From: an uncultured SAR86 cluster bacterium
GTDB lineage: Bacteria > Pseudomonadota > Gammaproteobacteria > Magnimaribacterales > D2472
Direction: 5' to 3'
Assembly (NCBI GenBank): GCA_902612915.1
Contig: CACMFH010000001.1
Span: 62,001 to 126,000 of the forward strand
DNA: 64,000 nt
Positions 1 to 8,523 of the stretch are shown in pieces. Position numbers and translations under genes: made by a program. Below the pieces are notes generated by a model. The model worked only from the letters and a program-made list of their open reading frames with translations. It was not told the origin of the DNA and did not search any database. How positions within the stretch are numbered: position 1 is the stretch's first letter; every line of letters begins with the position of its first letter.

Positions 1-811
1 CATCTTTAAGCTCTTTTAAATTATGACCGTCTATAGGACCAATATAATTTAAGCCTAGTTCCTCAAAAATAGTTCCTGGTGCAACCATTGCTTTCATTTG
101 CGTTTCTACTTTTCTAGCTAAATGATATGCCTGAGGTAAAGGTTTCAAGAAACTAGAACCACTTTTTTTAATACCCTTGTAAGTTTTTGATGCCCATATT
201 CTTGAAAAGTAATTTGATAAACCGCCAACATTTTCAGATATAGACATATCATTATCATTTAATATTACTAATAAATTCGGTTTTAAATGTCCTATATGAC
301 TCAGTGCTTCGAAAGCCATGCCTGCAGTCATTGCTCCATCACCTATTACAGCAACATGTTTTTTATCTGGATTTGAATTTTTTGTAGCCTCCGCCATTCC
401 AACAAGTGCACTTAAAGATGTGCTTGAATGACCAACCCCAAATGTATCATATTCACTTTCTGATCTTGAAGGAAAGGGCGCTAAACCATCCTTCTTTCTA
501 ATAGACATAATTTTATCTTTTCTTCCAGTAAGAATTTTATGAGGATAAGCCTGATGTCCAACATCCCACACTAGATTGTCATATGGAGTGTTATAAAGAT
601 GATGAAGTATTATTGTAAGCTCTATAACACCAAGTCCGCCCCCTAAATGACCACCACTTTGGCCCACAGAATACAGCAAAAATTCTCTCAACTCACTTGC
701 GAGAGTCTCAAGTTCATTTATGGAAAATGATCTTAAATCTGAAGGATAATCAACTGAATCTAATAATGGCGTATTTGGTAACTCAGTTGGTATTTCTTTA
801 AAAATTTTCAA
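1..811 (-). CDS. dxs: 1-deoxy-D-xylulose-5-phosphate synthase, N-terminal part (cut by window edge)
   Basis: This is the N-terminal ~270 residues of DXS, which condenses pyruvate and glyceraldehyde 3-phosphate, with thiamine diphosphate, in the first step of the MEP isoprenoid pathway. The gene runs off the left edge. Visible motifs are GQSGGHLGGGLG, the GHQAYPHKIL motif, and the thiamine-binding stretch GDGAMTAGMAFEAL followed by NDNDMS. The last residues in the window read GPIDGHNLKEL, typical of the family. No ATG is available; the best start is TTG at 809-811, one base after the ispA stop, giving MKIFKEIPTELP. Order xseB-ispA-dxs is the usual proteobacterial operon, and ispA lies directly upstream. 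Product confidence is high; the start is inferred. Confidence 0.93.
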   Translation of the reverse strand, partial: MKIFKEIPTELPNTPLLDSVDYPSDLRSFSINELETLASELREFLLYSVGQSGGHLGGGLGVIELTIILHHLYNTPYDNLVWDVGHQAYPHKILTGRKDKIMSIRKKDGLAPFPSRSESEYDTFGVGHSSTSLSALVGMAEATKNSNPDKKHVAVIGDGAMTAGMAFEALSHIGHLKPNLLVILNDNDMSISENVGGLSNYFSRIWASKTYKGIKKSGSSFLKPLPQAYHLARKVETQMKAMVAPGTIFEELGLNYIGPIDGHNLKELKD

Positions 812-812
812 T

Positions 813-1682
813 TTATTTTTCTCTGTAGCAAATGTATTTTGCTAATTCTATCAGTAAATCAATTTCACCGGATTTAATGTTTTTTATTTCATTAATTGCT
901 GACTCACAAAGATCTTTTGACTTTTTAATAGATTCATCTAGGCCAAGAATATTTACATATGTAGCCTTAGAATTTTTTTTATCAGAATTAATATTTTTTC
1001 CTAAAGCTTCCTCGTTTGAGATCACCTCAAGAATATCATCTGTTATTTGAAATACTAAACCAATTTTATTGCCAAAACTTTTTATAAAATCTTTTTCTTC
1101 AAAATTATCATTTCCAATTTGACCTAACATCACAGAACACTCTATGAGCTTGCCAGTTTTTAAAGTATGAATATTTTCAATTAATTGTTCATTTATTTTC
1201 TTTGTTTCTGCATTTATATCTAAATGTTGGCCATAAACCATTCCATTTTTTCCACATGCCTTACTTATTTTTCTGATAGCTTCAATTTTATGTTTATCCT
1301 CAAGTGAGCTTTCATTACAAATAATTTCGTAGGCAAGAGATTGAAGTGCATCTCCAGCTAGAATTGCATTAGCTTCGCCAAATTTAATATGACTCGAATC
1401 CTTTCCTCTTCTTAAATCATCATCATCCATGGATGGAAGATCGTCATGAATCAATGAGTAAGTATGAATAAGCTCTACTCCTGTTGCGAGTGTTAAAAGA
1501 CTTGAATCTGATATTTTTTTATTTATCTTTCCAGATGCATTAATTAAAGCCGCTCTAATCATCTTACTATCGGCCAATGCTGAATAAGACATAGCTTCTT
1601 CAATTAAATTGGAATTACCAATTGATTTTTTAATATTTTGAGAAACTTGATCCCTAGTTTGAGACAGGAAATTTTCTAACAC
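813..1682 (-). CDS. ispA: Polyprenyl (farnesyl) diphosphate synthase
   Basis: A trans-prenyltransferase of 289 residues that elongates dimethylallyl/geranyl diphosphate with isopentenyl diphosphate, probably to farnesyl diphosphate. The first Asp-rich motif DDLPSMDDDD lies at about residues 80-89, with the two-residue insertion typical of bacterial FPP synthases; the second is ITDDILE near residue 220. The usual substrate-binding GGKR-x-RP segment near residue 40 reads DSKMIRAAL, so one Lys and one Arg remain but the glycines, the first Arg and the Pro are gone. The start is GTG (1680-1682), five bases after xseB. It sits between xseB and dxs as in E. coli. Chain-length specificity cannot be read with certainty. 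Confidence 0.9.
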   Translation of the reverse strand: MLENFLSQTRDQVSQNIKKSIGNSNLIEEAMSYSALADSKMIRAALINASGKINKKISDSSLLTLATGVELIHTYSLIHDDLPSMDDDDLRRGKDSSHIKFGEANAILAGDALQSLAYEIICNESSLEDKHKIEAIRKISKACGKNGMVYGQHLDINAETKKINEQLIENIHTLKTGKLIECSVMLGQIGNDNFEEKDFIKSFGNKIGLVFQITDDILEVISNEEALGKNINSDKKNSKATYVNILGLDESIKKSKDLCESAINEIKNIKSGEIDLLIELAKYICYREK

Positions 1683-1687
1683 TTTAT

Positions 1688-1912
1688 TTATTCGTTATCA
1701 ATTTCGTAAGCAGAACCATCATCAAGAAGTTTTTTTATTTTTAGTTCTGCTGTTTGAAGTTGTTTTTGACATTCTTTAACAAGATTTACACCTTTTTCAA
1801 ATGACTTAACTGAATCTTCTAAATTAATGTTTTCATCTTCTAATTTAGCAACTATATTTTCTAGCTCTTTTAGAGATGATTCAAAATCTATTTTTTTATC
1901 TTCTTTAGCCAT
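1688..1912 (-). CDS. xseB: Exodeoxyribonuclease VII small subunit
   Basis: A 74-residue protein matching the small subunit of exonuclease VII, which binds the large XseA subunit to form a nuclease degrading single-stranded DNA into oligonucleotides. The core (FESSLKELENIVAKLEDENI, then LEDSVKSFEKG) is the characteristic helical hairpin with a Leu/Glu/Lys heptad pattern. Length is normal. The gene precedes ispA and dxs, the conserved bacterial order, with a 5-base gap. The partner xseA is not in this window. It lies only 3 bases after the RND pump gene, so it may be co-transcribed with the pump. Confidence 0.9.
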   Translation of the reverse strand: MAKEDKKIDFESSLKELENIVAKLEDENINLEDSVKSFEKGVNLVKECQKQLQTAELKIKKLLDDGSAYEIDNE

Positions 1913-1915
1913 GAT

Positions 1916-4900
1916 TTATTGTATGCCATTAGCTTCTGTTTTAAAGAATTTTTTATACTCATTTTTTAATGCGTAAGGTAGTGATAAAACCGCAGGAGTT
2001 AATATTAGTGTCATAAAAGTACTAAAACCAAGACCCCATACAATTGAAACGGCAAGGTTTGACCACCAATCTACAACTCTACTTCCAATGACAATATCTC
2101 TTGAAATTATGTCTACACTTGTACCCATTGCTAGAGGCAATAAACCAAAAATTGTTGTTAGTGATGTTAATATAATCGGCCGCAACCTTTGCTTACATGC
2201 ATTAATGATATGAATTGATTGGTCTACTTGAGGTGATTCATCTCTCATTTTATTAAAAGTATCAATCAGTACAATATTATTGTTCACAACGATACCTGCT
2301 AGTGTGACTATGGATATACCAGTCATTGTAGTACTAAAAGACTTACCTGTTATAAGAAGGCCCAAAAGCACCCCAACAAATGAGATCGTTACCGCTGATA
2401 GGATGATAAAAGATTGGTAAAAGCTATTAAATTGGGTGATGAGCATTAAGAGCATCATAAATACAGCTGTTACTCCAGCTATAATTATAAATCTATTAAC
2501 ATCCTCTGTTTCTTCAGCCATACCGCTGAATTTATAACTAATATTAGGCCCAAGATTAGCAGTCTCTAACCAGTCACTCAACTGATTAATTTTTTCAGAA
2601 ACCTTGGACTCATCTTCAGTTCCAGCCCCAATTTCCTGAAAATATTTACCATTTTTTCTGTTAACTGTTTGACGATTTTCTTTTGGCACAACTTGTACAA
2701 AAGAACTCACTGGCACAGTACCTTGTCTGGTAACTACATTTAAGTCTCTTATTCCAGTAATAGTCCTATCAGAGTCAGGAAACCGTGCTCTTATTTCGAC
2801 TTCGTCTTTAGCATCATCCGGCCTATATTCTCCTACTTTAAATCCAGACGTTAACATTTGCACTAAAGCGCCAACATCGCTTACACTAACACCCAATTGA
2901 GCAGCCTTTTGCTTATCAACTTCAACACTCCATTCAACAGATGGATATGCTTTGGTAGAGAAGATATTATTTAAACCTATCATGCTATTACGCATATAAT
3001 TTTCAATTTTAGTAACTGCCTCATTCACTTGTTCTTCTGTATCACCAAAAATATCTAATTCAATAGGGGAGTCAAATGATGGTCCACCTTCGTCTGCCTC
3101 AATTTCAACTGTTATTCCTGGTAAATCATTGGTTGACTCTTTTAAGCGATCCATAATCTCGAAACCAGAAATTTTTGTTTGTGAAGGTTCCAATGTTTCT
3201 ATAAAACCACCACCAACTCTGTCCGAGCCTGATTCCCACCAATTTGAACCAGATCTTAGATACACATTCTTTATACCTTCAACTTCCATAAATCTTTCTT
3301 CAACTTGTTCAATGATTTCCTTTGTTTCAAGTGCAGAAAAATTACCTCGAGCCTTGATGGTTACATTTGCCTGTATTGGATCAACAATTGCAAAATAAAT
3401 TGTGCCCATGCCAGAAATAGAGTAACTCATAATTATTATTAACAGCACAGACACAACTGCAGTTACAGTTTCAATGGGATTTCTTACAAATCTTTTAATA
3501 TATTTTCCATACCAATCAGTAAGCTTTACAAAAATTGAAGTATGGCCATCATCATTATTTAGAGCAGATTCTTTTTGTCCAAAGTATGCACCAAGAACAG
3601 GTATTACAATAAGTGAATAAAATAAAGATGCTGATAAAACAAAGAAAATTGTAATGGGCAAATATTTCATGAATTGGCCTGTGAAGCCTGGCCAAAACAT
3701 CATTGGTATGAAAGCAGCAAGTGTTGTTCCAGTTGATGCAATAATTGGATAAAACATTCTTTTTGAAGCTAGAGTATATCCTTCAACTCGAGAGAGACCT
3801 TCAGCTATTTTCTTATCCGCATATTCTGTAATAACAATGGAACCATCAATTAACATTCCCATACCGAGGAGCAAACCCATCATTACAAGAAAATTTACTT
3901 CCATATCTAAAGCATACAAAATTAAATATGTCATTAAAAAACAAAAAGGAATCGAAAGACCAACCAACATTGACACTCTAGTCCCCATACTTGCTATTAC
4001 TAGCACCATAATTAACATTACTGCAGCTATGATATTCCCATTGAGCTCTTTTACCATGAGACTTGCATATATCGTATCGTCATTAGAAACAACAATATTA
4101 AGATTATTTGGAAGTGTTTTCTCGAAGCTAGTAAGTATTTCTCTGATGGCAGTTGAGGCATCTATTGCGTTAGCACTTTCTCTTAAAGAAATTTCTAGTG
4201 TGACAGCATCCTCTCCATTTACTCGTGCATAAGAGGTGAAATCTTTAAATGTTCTTTTAATTATTGCAATATCACCTAGAGTTACTATTGCATCTTTCGT
4301 AACTTTTACCGGAATTGCATATACATCTTTTGCAGATTCAATAATACTTGGAACTTCAATATTAAAACTTCCTCTTCCAGTATCTTGCTTACCACCAGGA
4401 ATTATTAAGTTATTATTAGAAACAGAATAATAGATATCAGACAATGTTACGCCGTAAGACTCCATTTTTGCTTTATCAATAACGCCTTCAAGAACTTCCT
4501 CAGGAGCTCCTGTCATTCTAACTTCTAAAATCTGTTCAATAGGTTCAATCAGATCCTTTAGTTCTCTTGCGTAAAAGACTTTTTGCCTTACAGAACTGCC
4601 ACCAACAATACTTATATTCATTACAGGAAAACTAGCTTCGCTATACTCTTGAATCTGAGGATCTTCTGCTTCAAGTGGCAACTGATATTTAATTTCTTCA
4701 ACTCCTTGTTTTACATCAACCAAAGCTTTATCAATATCAAAACCTACTTCAAATTCTAGAAATACTCTTGCATAGCTCAAGTAGCTGGTTGATCTAATAC
4801 TCTCAACACCAGTAACTGTTTTTAATCTGTTCTCTAAGGGTCTTGCAATCAGTCTTGAAGTATCGCTTGGAGATGCACCATCAAGGAAAACTGATACGGT

Positions 4901-5038
4901 TATAAAAGGGAGTTGTACATTCGGTGAAGCAGCAATTGGTATTTCTTGTCTTGCATATGATCCTGCAATTATTAACATAAATGCAATTAAAAGAGTTGTT
5001 TTTGCTTTTTTTATCGCAAAGTCAATTATTTTAATCAT
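1916..5038 (-). CDS. RND-family efflux pump, inner-membrane transporter subunit
   Basis: A 1040-residue resistance-nodulation-division transporter (AcrB superfamily) that exports compounds using proton flux. One TM helix near residues 9-28 leads into a long periplasmic porter region, a TM block around 335-490, a second porter region, and a final TM block from about 865. The TM4 segment, where drug pumps of the AcrB type carry two adjacent Asp, reads GMLIDGSIVITEY (about residues 393-405), so the first Asp is kept and the second is Gly. TM10 reads GIVVNNNIVLID. The adaptor gene overlaps its start by 4 bases (ATGA). No TolC-like outer-membrane factor is adjacent. The substrate is unknown. Confidence 0.9.
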   Translation of the reverse strand: MIKIIDFAIKKAKTTLLIAFMLIIAGSYARQEIPIAASPNVQLPFITVSVFLDGASPSDTSRLIARPLENRLKTVTGVESIRSTSYLSYARVFLEFEVGFDIDKALVDVKQGVEEIKYQLPLEAEDPQIQEYSEASFPVMNISIVGGSSVRQKVFYARELKDLIEPIEQILEVRMTGAPEEVLEGVIDKAKMESYGVTLSDIYYSVSNNNLIIPGGKQDTGRGSFNIEVPSIIESAKDVYAIPVKVTKDAIVTLGDIAIIKRTFKDFTSYARVNGEDAVTLEISLRESANAIDASTAIREILTSFEKTLPNNLNIVVSNDDTIYASLMVKELNGNIIAAVMLIMVLVIASMGTRVSMLVGLSIPFCFLMTYLILYALDMEVNFLVMMGLLLGMGMLIDGSIVITEYADKKIAEGLSRVEGYTLASKRMFYPIIASTGTTLAAFIPMMFWPGFTGQFMKYLPITIFFVLSASLFYSLIVIPVLGAYFGQKESALNNDDGHTSIFVKLTDWYGKYIKRFVRNPIETVTAVVSVLLIIIMSYSISGMGTIYFAIVDPIQANVTIKARGNFSALETKEIIEQVEERFMEVEGIKNVYLRSGSNWWESGSDRVGGGFIETLEPSQTKISGFEIMDRLKESTNDLPGITVEIEADEGGPSFDSPIELDIFGDTEEQVNEAVTKIENYMRNSMIGLNNIFSTKAYPSVEWSVEVDKQKAAQLGVSVSDVGALVQMLTSGFKVGEYRPDDAKDEVEIRARFPDSDRTITGIRDLNVVTRQGTVPVSSFVQVVPKENRQTVNRKNGKYFQEIGAGTEDESKVSEKINQLSDWLETANLGPNISYKFSGMAEETEDVNRFIIIAGVTAVFMMLLMLITQFNSFYQSFIILSAVTISFVGVLLGLLITGKSFSTTMTGISIVTLAGIVVNNNIVLIDTFNKMRDESPQVDQSIHIINACKQRLRPIILTSLTTIFGLLPLAMGTSVDIISRDIVIGSRVVDWWSNLAVSIVWGLGFSTFMTLILTPAVLSLPYALKNEYKKFFKTEANGIQ

Positions 5039-5913
5039 ATACGATTAGTTATAACTTCTTGACCGTCTTCAACGAAACCTTGACCTTGTATTATTATTTC
5101 AACTTCCTCAGGAATGCCAGTAACCCAAAGTCCTTCTTCAGAATCCTCTAAGATTTCAATTTCAATAAATTGTGCAAGATTGCCTAGATTTACTACTCTA
5201 ATTCCTAATTTTCCCTCATCATTTAAAAGAAGAATTGAAGGTGAAATTTTATGTGCCTTAACTCTATCAATTTCAATGCTTATTTCTGCTGTAAGACCAT
5301 CTTTGATTATGCCATTAGGATTATTAATTTGTGATTCTACATTAAAGGTTCTTGTATCTGGAGAGGCACTTTTAGAAACAAATGTAAGTTTTCCTTCAAT
5401 GGCTTGCCCAGTTACTAAATCAACATAAACATTTTGATTTATTCTTACTTTGTTAATGTCATATTCTGGAACTCCAGCAACAAGTGATATTGGATCTAAT
5501 TGTATAATTGTTGCACACACCTGACCTCTTTCAAGAAAATTTCCAGGCTTTACAATTTGCTCTATATAACCAGAAAAGGGCGCTTTAACTTCTGTTCTAT
5601 TAAGTTCTACTACTCCTAAGCTACATAGGACAGTATCTTTTTGAACATATTGTCCTTGAACAGCACCTATTTTTACTACTTCGCCTGATGTTTTTGCTTT
5701 TACATTAATTCTTTTTTCAGATTTCGTTGTAGCTTTAAGTTTTATATAAGGTTGATATTCCTCGGCAATACTTAAAACTGTTTGAACATTAAATAATTCG
5801 GATGATTGAATAGGTTCTTGAATTGAATCATTTTTAAAAAAACCTGAAATCATCCACAAAAGAATTGGGACAAGTATGTACAATGATATTCTTATATTTT
5901 TAGTTAAGTTCAT
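5035..5913 (-). CDS. RND efflux pump periplasmic adaptor (membrane fusion protein)
   Basis: A 292-residue adaptor of the AcrA/HlyD_D23 type that links the inner-membrane RND pump to an outer-membrane channel. An N-terminal membrane anchor (about residues 9-26) is followed by a split lipoyl domain (VNVKAKTSGEVVKIGAVQGQ, then TEVKAPFSGYIEQIVKPG), a short or absent alpha hairpin, and a beta-barrel domain (VSKSASPDTRTFNVES). The near absence of a coiled-coil hairpin and the small size are typical of short adaptors in marine Gammaproteobacteria. It overlaps the pump gene by 4 bases, so the two are translationally coupled. Confidence 0.88.
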   Translation of the reverse strand: MNLTKNIRISLYILVPILLWMISGFFKNDSIQEPIQSSELFNVQTVLSIAEEYQPYIKLKATTKSEKRINVKAKTSGEVVKIGAVQGQYVQKDTVLCSLGVVELNRTEVKAPFSGYIEQIVKPGNFLERGQVCATIIQLDPISLVAGVPEYDINKVRINQNVYVDLVTGQAIEGKLTFVSKSASPDTRTFNVESQINNPNGIIKDGLTAEISIEIDRVKAHKISPSILLLNDEGKLGIRVVNLGNLAQFIEIEILEDSEEGLWVTGIPEEVEIIIQGQGFVEDGQEVITNRI

Positions 5914-5952
5914 ATTATTAGAATCAAACTACTGAAATAAAAATTAATAGTT

Positions 5953-6600
5953 TTAAACTTTATGTTTCTTTCTTAATTTTTCGAATAAATCTTTATTAAG
6001 AGGTTTTCTAGTTTCAAGGTCTGTATTATCTTTTATTTCAAAAATTTTTCCATTAATAACTTCATTTTTTAAATTATTAAATATTTTTTTAAATAAATTA
6101 AAATTTTCTTTTGAATCTTTTTCCATTAGATTATTCCAACCAATCTTCTTTCCAGTGAAATAAATAATAGGATGAGACCAATTAAATTCAGCTCTTGGCT
6201 GGAATGACTTTCTTGCTTCTATATATGCCTCTTCTGCAGAGGGGAAGCCATCCATTTTGTTAATTTCTTTGCATGCTTTGATGAGATCAGTCAGTGTAGG
6301 TAAATATGATTGAGACGCTACTACTTTCTCGACAGCGGCAAGAATTGTTTCTGGAGATTCATTTTTTAATGTAATAGCCCAAAGTTTTTTACCTTCTTTA
6401 AGTTTTTCGTCAGTACCAAACACTTTATAAAATTGATAGTGATAGGCTAACTCAAGCTTAAGGAACATAGCATCAATGGATTTTATAAAATCCTCTTTAG
6501 TCGAGATTGATTTCTTTTGCCCAAGTGTTGTCATTTTTTCTTGTTTTGAAGTCTTTTTTATATTTTCCTGGCTCAGAATATTTTTTATTTTCTTCATCAC
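5953..6600 (-). CDS. Replication protein P-like helicase loader
   Basis: A protein of up to 215 residues resembling phage lambda replication protein P, the loader that delivers DnaB helicase to the origin. The supporting pattern is a helical segment containing KKLWAITL, then YLPTLTDLIKACKE, then FPSAEEAYIEAR and FNWSHPIIYFTGKKIGW, the conserved P-family order. It follows a DnaT-domain gene, which supports a primosome role. The longest reading starts at GTG 6600 (ATG 6597, preceded by AGG) and overlaps the upstream gene by about 100 bases; ATG at 6534 would reduce the overlap to 38. No phage genes lie nearby. The family assignment is from remembered motifs, not a search. Confidence 0.68.
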   Translation of the reverse strand: MMKKIKNILSQENIKKTSKQEKMTTLGQKKSISTKEDFIKSIDAMFLKLELAYHYQFYKVFGTDEKLKEGKKLWAITLKNESPETILAAVEKVVASQSYLPTLTDLIKACKEINKMDGFPSAEEAYIEARKSFQPRAEFNWSHPIIYFTGKKIGWNNLMEKDSKENFNLFKKIFNNLKNEVINGKIFEIKDNTDLETRKPLNKDLFEKLRKKHKV

Positions 6601-7282
6601 TACCTATTTCATTACTCATCATATGACGTCTTTTAACATGCTCAATGAATTTAGAATTCCATGTTGTAAATGCAGAGCCTTTATCCTTCCAATATAAGAT
6701 AAATTCTCTAAGATATCTTAACGCAGAATCTTTATTTATTTCTGACAGATTAAGAATATCAAACACATCATCATCAGGATACCAGTTTTCATCAATAATA
6801 TGAGGGATAGTCTTTTTTGAATTAGTTTCTTTTGCCCATTCACGTCTTATAAAATCAATAAATGTTGAATTCCAGTTATTCTTCTTTTGACCTCTTTCCA
6901 TCCAATAAATTTTAAATTCTTTAAGTTTAAGGTTATAGAAATCGTCAGTAATTTCAGTCATATTTAAGACTTCATCTACTTCAGGTGATGGGATCCACTC
7001 AATATCAAGCTGGCATGAATCTGAAGTTTTGTTTGGAGTTTTAAGTCTATAAGTCTTTTTATTGATATCAATTAATTGATATTTTATTAGCGTGTTTATA
7101 GATTCTTTAATTTTTTCTTCATCAAGAAAACTTATATTTTTTTTTGTTGACTTTATTAGGCTATCTAATGAAGTGATATCTTCTAACAAGTTTTCATTAT
7201 ATTGATTCAGGATGATTGCACACTCAACGCCAAGTGTTTCTGCTACCTCACTTGAAAAAGATAAATTTTTCTCACTGCTCAA
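6497..7282 (-). CDS. Primosomal DnaT-like protein with two DnaT domains
   Basis: A 261-residue protein with an N-terminal winged-helix-like region (about residues 1-80) and two tandem copies of the DnaT single-strand-DNA-binding domain. The copies are recognised by W-x-P at their start and EFKIYWMERG...NWNSTFIDFIRREW (about 126-150) and EFILYWKDKG...TWNSKFIEHVKRRH (about 190-218) at their ends. In E. coli DnaT helps pass DnaB/DnaC onto PriA-PriB-bound forks; E. coli DnaT has one such domain. The next gene encodes a lambda-P-like loader and overlaps this one, so the two probably act together in helicase loading. The C-terminal ~35 residues are charged and probably disordered. Confidence 0.7.
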   Translation of the reverse strand: MSSEKNLSFSSEVAETLGVECAIILNQYNENLLEDITSLDSLIKSTKKNISFLDEEKIKESINTLIKYQLIDINKKTYRLKTPNKTSDSCQLDIEWIPSPEVDEVLNMTEITDDFYNLKLKEFKIYWMERGQKKNNWNSTFIDFIRREWAKETNSKKTIPHIIDENWYPDDDVFDILNLSEINKDSALRYLREFILYWKDKGSAFTTWNSKFIEHVKRRHMMSNEIGSDEENKKYSEPGKYKKDFKTRKNDNTWAKEINLD

Positions 7283-7287
7283 TTAGA

Positions 7288-8337
7288 TTATTTACCTCTT
7301 TTTAGATTTATTGCATCATTTAATTTGTTAAGGCACATTACAGTATCTTCCCAACCCATACATGCATCTGTAATACTTTGACCATAGTTAAGTTTTTCAG
7401 TAATTTTTTGGTTACCCTCATTTAAGTGGCTTTCAATCATTACACCTTTTATATTTTTGTTACCATCTGAAATCTGTTCGCATATCGAATCAATAACAGG
7501 GATTTGTTGTTTAAATTTCTTTTGACTATTTCCATGACTGGCATCAATCATTATGGATTCATTAACTTCAGCTTCTTTAAGAGCAGTCAAAGTGCTTTCT
7601 ACTGATTCTTTGTCAAAATTTGGAACTTTACCACCTCTTAAAATAATGTGGGTATCATTATTGCCAGCTGTTTTAAGCATAGCAATATCAGCTTCTTTTG
7701 TTGCACCAAGAAAAACATGGGAATGATTTGCTGCTTGTATTCCATCAATTGCAGCTTTTAAACCACCATCTGTACCGTTCTTTATGCCAATAGGACATGA
7801 AAGACCAGATGCGAGCTCTCGATGAATTTGGCTTTCTGCTGTTCTTGCACCAATTGCTCCCCACGAAATAATGTCAGTTACATATTGAGGTGAAATTGGA
7901 TCTAAAAATTCTGTTCCTGCAGGCAATCCCAATTCAGCAATTTCAATAAGCAATTTTCTAGCCATCTCAACACCTTTGGCAATGTTATAGGTTTCATTAA
8001 TATCGGGATCATTTATCAATCCTTTCCATCCAACTGTAGTTCTTGGCTTTTCAAAATAAACTCTCATTATTATTAAGAGATTTTCACTAAAATTTTTATT
8101 TTCATTAGATAACTTTTTTGCGTATTCAATTGCACTTTGTGGATCATGTATTGAACATGGCCCAACCACTACAAATATTCGATCATCTTTATCATGAAGA
8201 ATTTGGCTAATTTCATTTCTTGTACCGTATACAAGTTTTGAAATTTCATCATTAATAGGGTACTTATTTACTAACTCATAGGGAGCAGGAACTTTCTTTC
8301 TATCAATAATTCTTGTGTTATCAGTTGAATAATTCAT
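7288..8337 (-). CDS. 3-deoxy-7-phosphoheptulonate (DAHP) synthase, class I
   Basis: A 349-residue class I DAHP synthase of the E. coli AroF/G/H type, condensing phosphoenolpyruvate with erythrose 4-phosphate to open the shikimate pathway. Visible motifs are VVVGPCSIHDP (metal-binding Cys), MRVYFEKPRTTVGWKG (PEP-binding KPRT), GARTAESQIHRELASG, IILRGG and DASHGNSQK. Length matches the family (about 350). The N-terminal extension that carries the feedback site in AroG is present, but I cannot say which amino acid inhibits it. It is divergent from scpA across a 186-base spacer, and lies upstream of the DnaT/P pair on the same strand. The pheA, tyrA, aroA and serC genes at 19-23 kb act later in the same pathway. 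Confidence 0.92.
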   Translation of the reverse strand: MNYSTDNTRIIDRKKVPAPYELVNKYPINDEISKLVYGTRNEISQILHDKDDRIFVVVGPCSIHDPQSAIEYAKKLSNENKNFSENLLIIMRVYFEKPRTTVGWKGLINDPDINETYNIAKGVEMARKLLIEIAELGLPAGTEFLDPISPQYVTDIISWGAIGARTAESQIHRELASGLSCPIGIKNGTDGGLKAAIDGIQAANHSHVFLGATKEADIAMLKTAGNNDTHIILRGGKVPNFDKESVESTLTALKEAEVNESIMIDASHGNSQKKFKQQIPVIDSICEQISDGNKNIKGVMIESHLNEGNQKITEKLNYGQSITDACMGWEDTVMCLNKLNDAINLKRGK

Positions 8338-8523
8338 ATTTTTTATATTTTATAACTCTATTTAGAGAAATGGTTTCATATTATTAAATTAATATTCACT
8401 GATTAAAACCATTTTTATGAAGTAATTGAAAATAAAAAATTTGTTATAAATATGCATTTTTTAAGGAAATACACAACATATTGTATTAAAATAGCTAAAA
8501 CTTACACTATATAGTGTTTAAAT
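8338..8523. promoter_or_regulatory. Divergent promoter region between DAHP synthase and scpA
   Basis: A 186-base AT-rich spacer between divergent genes. It holds TATAAA at 8445-8450 and TAAAAT at 8487-8492 as possible -10 elements for scpA, but neither has a good -35 at the right distance. Two inverted repeats lie close to scpA: ACACAACATATTGTAT at 8471-8486 and the perfect 14-base palindrome ACACTATATAGTGT at 8504-8517, ending 6 bases before the ATG. They could be operator sites. Confidence 0.4.

Noticed and set aside
3837-4232. 131-codon open frame on the plus strand inside the RND pump gene
   Set aside because: It is antisense to a well-supported conserved coding region, has no family features and no SD. 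Treated as a shadow frame, like many other short frames opposite real genes.
5953-7282. Prophage remnant around the DnaT/P-like genes
   Set aside because: No integrase, capsid, terminase or lysis genes are next to them, and neighbours are housekeeping genes. A phage origin of the pair in the past remains possible.
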